From: Channa striata
Taxonomy: Eukaryota > Chordata > Actinopteri > Anabantiformes > Channidae
NCBI GenBank assembly: GCA_033026295.1
Contig: CM065176.1
Span: forward strand, 8,411,945 to 8,475,944
Reading direction: 5' to 3'
DNA length: 64,000 nt
In this document: piece by piece, positions 59,126-64,000 of the stretch
Numbering within the stretch: position 1 is the first letter of the stretch
Layout of the letters: every line of letters starts with the position of its first letter
Notes under the pieces: model-generated
Told to the model about the DNA's origin: nothing
The model's database searches: none
What the model saw: only the letters and a program-made list of their open reading frames with translations
Translations under genes and position numbers: made by a program

Positions 59126-62100
59126 AAAGCTACAGAAACACATCAAACTATGTACAAAAGCACATTTCTTGTCTCTACAAGGAGTCAGGAGTGCACAGCC
59201 TTGTCATCCTGGTCAATATATGCTTCTACCAAAAACAACAACCTGGCAAAATCAGTGCCAACTGTGAAGAGCTGGGCCTGCTAACACAGCCAGACAAAAG
59301 CATTTCTCCAGACACAGAATTGATTAAACAATTAGTCGAGTGAGAGCGTTTGAGTGCAGAAGACACTTGGATGCTTTCATTATGCACCTTATCTTTCTCA
59401 TCTTTCCTCGCAGTAAACAGACAGAACAAAGCCCTCTATAATCCGGCCTGAATTAACAATAAGAGTTGAGAGGATCATTATTTTCGGACAGTGTGTGTGA
59501 GTGTGTATGTATGAGTGTTGTTGAGGGTGAGAGAGAGACAGAGAGGGAGAGATAATGCCCAATACACACAAAATCATTAAACACGTTGTCTTTGACCTTG
59601 TAAAAAATGGTTATATCTAGCACTGATTCACCAATCTTTGTATTTTATATCATGTGTAGAGTTGCACACAATTAGGTAAGTTAAACGTTTGCGTGTTCAT
59701 CAAAGACTAAATTTGAGCCAATTAGTAATAGTTATGTTTTTTTTTTCACCACATAAAGAAAAGGTGTAAATACCATTAATAATGAGTGAATTATCAACGA
59801 GATGCAGACACACACTCATGGTTTGCTGAGACACTCAAATGTTAATAGTAACGCACGTGTGATTCCCACCATGACACGTCTTCTGATTGGATGTTGTTGC
59901 CCAACAATGGCGAGATCTTAATCAACTCAGAGGCCTTGTTGACAGCAAATCAGTCACAGCAGTGACCATTGCTCTGATGCAAAGTGCCTGTCCTGTTCCT
60001 GCTTGTGTTTGAAGCTTCCAAGTATCACACTTGTCTTCCTTTGCCTGGACACGCACAGGAGGGGCTTCGCCTGTTTACACGTTAGATGTTATGCATGAGC
60101 ATGTATGTGCTGGATCTCTTTGACCAATGCATTTCTCAAGGTGTGCGTGAGAAGAGCAACAGAGGAAAAAACAGGGAATGGAAAAATGACAAAAAAATGG
60201 TGTTGTTCAGGAAAACAGAAAAGGCAGAACAGCCACAGCTACGTTCGGTGAAAGCAAACAACGGCACTAAATTTAGCACGTCACAGTCAGCATCGTCTTC
60301 ACCTGACTACCTGCCTTTCTAGTTTGCCCCCACGCTCAGGTATTCAGACGCAGACCAATCCAGTTCAAACCTGCCGGGCTGCTGAAGTTTGAGCTACTTT
60401 ACAGCTCCAGCTCAGTCATAAGGAAGTAACGTGGAGTATTACTGAATATCCGTGTGAACAACCGCTCACCCAGTGTACAGTGTTACAGTTTGCAATACCA
60501 ACGAGGAGAGGCGGACGAGACAAACGTGTAAAGTCTCACTGCAAAATGGGTCTAAAAATAAAATAATGAGTAATTTACAGGGTTTATCCTCTCAGAAGCA
60601 CAAATGGCGTGACGGTGACGGTGACACTTTGAATAACAACAGGAGCTGAGCAACAACTGAATCCACTGTATTCATGACTGCAGGACGCTTTTCTGTCTCA
60701 GCTGTTGGTCATTACGCCTCACACACATCCTTCATCAAGGCAGACAGCTGACACTGCTCACTGCTGGACAGCCACGAACACATGGCCTTCAGTGGAACAA
60801 AACACACACACACAGCACAAAGAAAAAACCTCGGGGGCACAACTAACACACAGCATCTGTTATCACCCTTCATAAGGTTACAGCACTTTGTATAATGTGG
60901 TGAATTGTTATTAATAACGTTAAAGATTTCTAAATGGCTTGTTAAATAAAATGTTGCTTCACCTGATTTGTACATGTGCTTTACCCCACAGTGTGGCTCT
61001 GCAGCATCATATTTTCACTTTTAGTTTTCGGGTTTTGAAGGTGATAAACAATATTTCTGCATTAGGCTAACATCAGTGCAGCTCTGTTTTATTAATATTA
61101 CCTTAGAAATGCTTATAACGTTTATATCATTTACAGAAGCTGTTTATCGGTCTGCCCACATTGTAAAGGAACAGTTCACCGGTAAATAGAAATTTCACCC
61201 TCTTGTAAAATCTCCAAACATGTAATTGTTCTAATTTCCCTAAACTCCTCTTTGAAGGCTGCTGAACAATAAAACCAGTCAAAAATGTCACCCTAGTGCA
61301 CAGACACTGATATCGACCAGTTGTATAATTACTGCATGTGACACCCTGTCCCACGTTGAAACAATGAGCGTGGTTAAAGGACCTGGGCCTGCTTGTTTTC
61401 CCAGCCTTTTCCTTCCTGCCAATGAGAATGAAAGCAGAATGTCTCACACTGTTTCCTCTGCTCTGCTATTAAATAAAGGTGACTCACCCCTGCACACCAA
61501 CAATACACACCGCCCAAAGATAGGTGCACAGTTGAGCGGTTGTGACGCTAAAACACACAGATACACACACTTCTGTTGCCCTGAATATAAACACATTCAA
61601 CACAAGCAAAGTTGGGTAATGGGCCATCAGACGCTTTGCCAAAAGGCCAGAGTGGCTCGCAGAGGGTCTTAAGAGGGGGAACTGGTTCCCAGGCCTTTGA
61701 GAACAAAAATGTCTTTTTTTTCCTGCATGGTGGATTTAAATTCTCGCTCACAACTCTTGTGCATCGCTCCACAGCGGCAGGTCTGGTCGACACGGAGACC
61801 CACACTGCAGCTCAGTGAATAAGTGCATTTACCAAACATTCCTGCTGAAAAACCACTAGTTACTAGAAAAACGAATAGAAATAAAACACACACGGATATC
61901 TACAGAGAGAAGAGAGCCTTTATAAAATTTGCCGTTGTCAAGTGCAGCTGTAGCAAATCACCAGCAGAGCGTTAAAAAAAATTATGAAAGGTTGGAAAGA
62001 AGCCAGATGATCCCATTACAAAAACTAAACACCAGTCAAACAAAGATACCGGAGCAGCGTGTATGAAACAAGTGAAGGAAATGTTTTATGGTAATGACAG

Positions 62101-64000
62101 AAGAGTCACAGTTGATGTCTGGTGAAGGATGGGCAGAGTAAAAAGCACTTTTCTTCCCTTGTAATACTTTCCATCATTAATCATTGATTTTGGTGTAAGA
62201 AGCCAAAAGCGGTGTCTCCAAATCTTACCATAACAGCAGAGCAGACACATCTTTGGGTTTTTACCTTTCCGGCTCCAAAACCAGTACTTGCGTCGTCGCT
62301 TCATTTTTCAGTCCAGAGTCTTTTATTTTTAAAAGTTATTTCAAAAAAAGAACGAAAATACCAACCAACAAATACCAGCGTCTCCTCTTTACCATCCAAT
62401 CAATCTAATGACAGTGCTCATCCTCACTGTGTTGCCCAGCCTGCAAGCGTAACCTACCCAAGGCAACATGTTTCAGGTGGGACCTCCGGTACCCAGCGGC
62501 CAGCCAGTCCATTCTGTGCGCCAGACGATGATGGGTAGTACGTGGTAGAAACAGTGGACAGCAAAGTTAAGGTGTATAAAAAGAGGAGGTCAAAGTAATG
62601 GTGCGACAACTAGCAGCAAAATGTCTTAAAATACACGTTTGTTTGGAACTTTCTCCTCTTCCTTCCTCCACCTCAGCCTGTGAACGCACATGCAAGAGAG
62701 GCCCCTGCTGCACTATACTCTGCTGCTCAGGAATAGGAAGACAGCACTGATCCACCAACAACACGGCTCCTGTGGAGACGGGATATCCTCAGTTTCACAA
62801 AACTGAAGAAGAAAAAAAAAATGCTTCGGACAATATCCCGACATTTTCCTCTCTGTTTAGTCACTTCTTCAAAGTGTCTCCGTTGCTTTCAGGCCATCAT
62901 CACAGGTTGAGTTCTCCTTTTCTCAGTTCACACTAATTATGGCTACAGTAACTTTCTGGGAAGCACCTCGGGGTTCTAACAATGCCAGTCAGGCGCGGGA
63001 AATGACACACACTGTCAGGAAGTCAGGCAGCCCTGGATGGTGCATGGAGGAGAAAAACAGTCTTCAGGCTGAAACACAGCAGATTTTTTAGATTCCTATT
63101 GGTTTGGTATATTGGCATTTAGACTGGACAGTATCGATGCTTGTGTCAGATCCAGCTGATACGGACACATTCGAGGACAATCTGGCTTTGAATGTTCCGG
63201 GAGGCAAAGGTGGAAACACAAACACACGGTTATAACTAAAGGAGTGTAACAGGCTTAGATACCTTCATGCATATTTCTACACAAACATCTTCATAACACA
63301 CTGATCATAAGGGCCCATCCGCAGGTTGGTGGGTAAAATATTTCTTAGGTTTTAACTCCACCTGCTGGTCCATTTGCAAAATTCAACATTCATTCTAAAG
63401 ATGAATATTGAAAGTAAGTGCGTGCAACTTCTGAGGAATATCACTCAAACATTTAGTAAAATATTTCAGTAATTTCCTCTTTAATGCAGTGGGATTATCA
63501 AATGAAAAAGCCAATAACATCCTCACACTTCAAAGCATGACACAACATCCAGTCTGTCATATCCTACTTATGGGAAAGATTGAGAGAAGGAAAGAAGTAA
63601 TTCCTCATTCAGTAATTTATTAAGAGGTAAAGTGCTTAGCAATGAATATTCATATAATTGGTAAGGTGTTAATAATATGTTTATGGTCTTCATTTTTGTC
63701 ACTTGAACATACAAACGACAGTGAGAACTAGTCAACTTGCAATAATCATATACGGCATTAGACACATTAGGTATGTGTGGTATGTGTGGAGCAGTTGTCC
63801 CAAAACGTATGACAATTTAACAATTATACACAAGACAGAATAAAATCAATATATCTGAGCAATGATGATAAGAGCACATTTACGGCGCACTGACAGCCTC
63901 TGTCAGGGTCAGACTTCTTCCTCACATCTGGGTGTAATTACAGTTTCATTAATGAAGAACACATCTTTATTAATGTCGCCTGGAGCACGAAACTCTGGCG

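Larger units (their letters stand above)
54141..64000. other. Distal non-coding region, no gene recognised
   Basis: About 9.9 kb with no exon, tRNA or clear transposon that I can support. It contains a perfect hairpin at 56047-56079, an AC tract at about 59091-59125 and many short chance open frames. It may be intergenic or part of a long first intron. Confidence 0.5.

Overview
The window looks like nuclear DNA of a ray-finned (teleost) fish. The genes are split by many GT-AG introns, the proteins closely match vertebrate families, and the non-coding DNA carries fish-type interspersed repeats (a tRNA-derived SINE with the common teleost 3' tail, Tc1-like and hAT-like remnants) and many long CA/GT microsatellites. 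No bacterial or viral operon, CRISPR array, rRNA gene or intact tRNA gene was seen.

Three protein-coding genes can be reconstructed. (1) agk (acylglycerol kinase), minus strand, 985-4067, is complete: 14 coding exons giving 423 residues. (2) nup205 (inner-ring nucleoporin), plus strand, 4641-21019, has 42 coding exons giving about 1,992 residues. Its last exon carries an apparent one-base frameshift. agk and nup205 are head to head across 573 bp, which looks like a shared promoter. (3) fgd4 (frabin, a Cdc42 guanine-nucleotide exchange factor), minus strand, ends at 23999 and is convergent with nup205. Its conserved DH-PH-FYVE-PH exons lie between 23999 and 27726 and its N-terminal exons at 30787-34481. 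Three further upstream exons (40759-40804, 43276-43359, 46749-46843) join in frame and predict at least two alternative N-termini of 880 and 845 residues.

Layout: 1-726 is unassigned sequence beyond agk; 727-4067 agk; 4068-4640 bidirectional promoter; 4641-21019 nup205; 21020-23998 intergenic DNA and probable fgd4 3' UTR with a Tc1-like terminal remnant; 23999-46843 fgd4 coding exons and introns; 46844-64000 long non-coding DNA with microsatellites, a CT-rich tract, a possible fgd4 5' exon near 53640, and a perfect 14-bp hairpin at 56047. I found no coding gene after 46.9 kb.

The three genes have unrelated jobs: mitochondrial lipid phosphorylation and protein import (agk), nuclear pore structure (nup205), and actin/Cdc42 signalling with a role in myelin (fgd4). 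Only agk and nup205 show a layout that suggests shared regulation. I see no evidence of a previously undescribed multi-gene system. The items most worth a second look are the fgd4 alternative first exons, the nup205 frameshift, the bidirectional promoter motifs and several repeats that abut splice sites.
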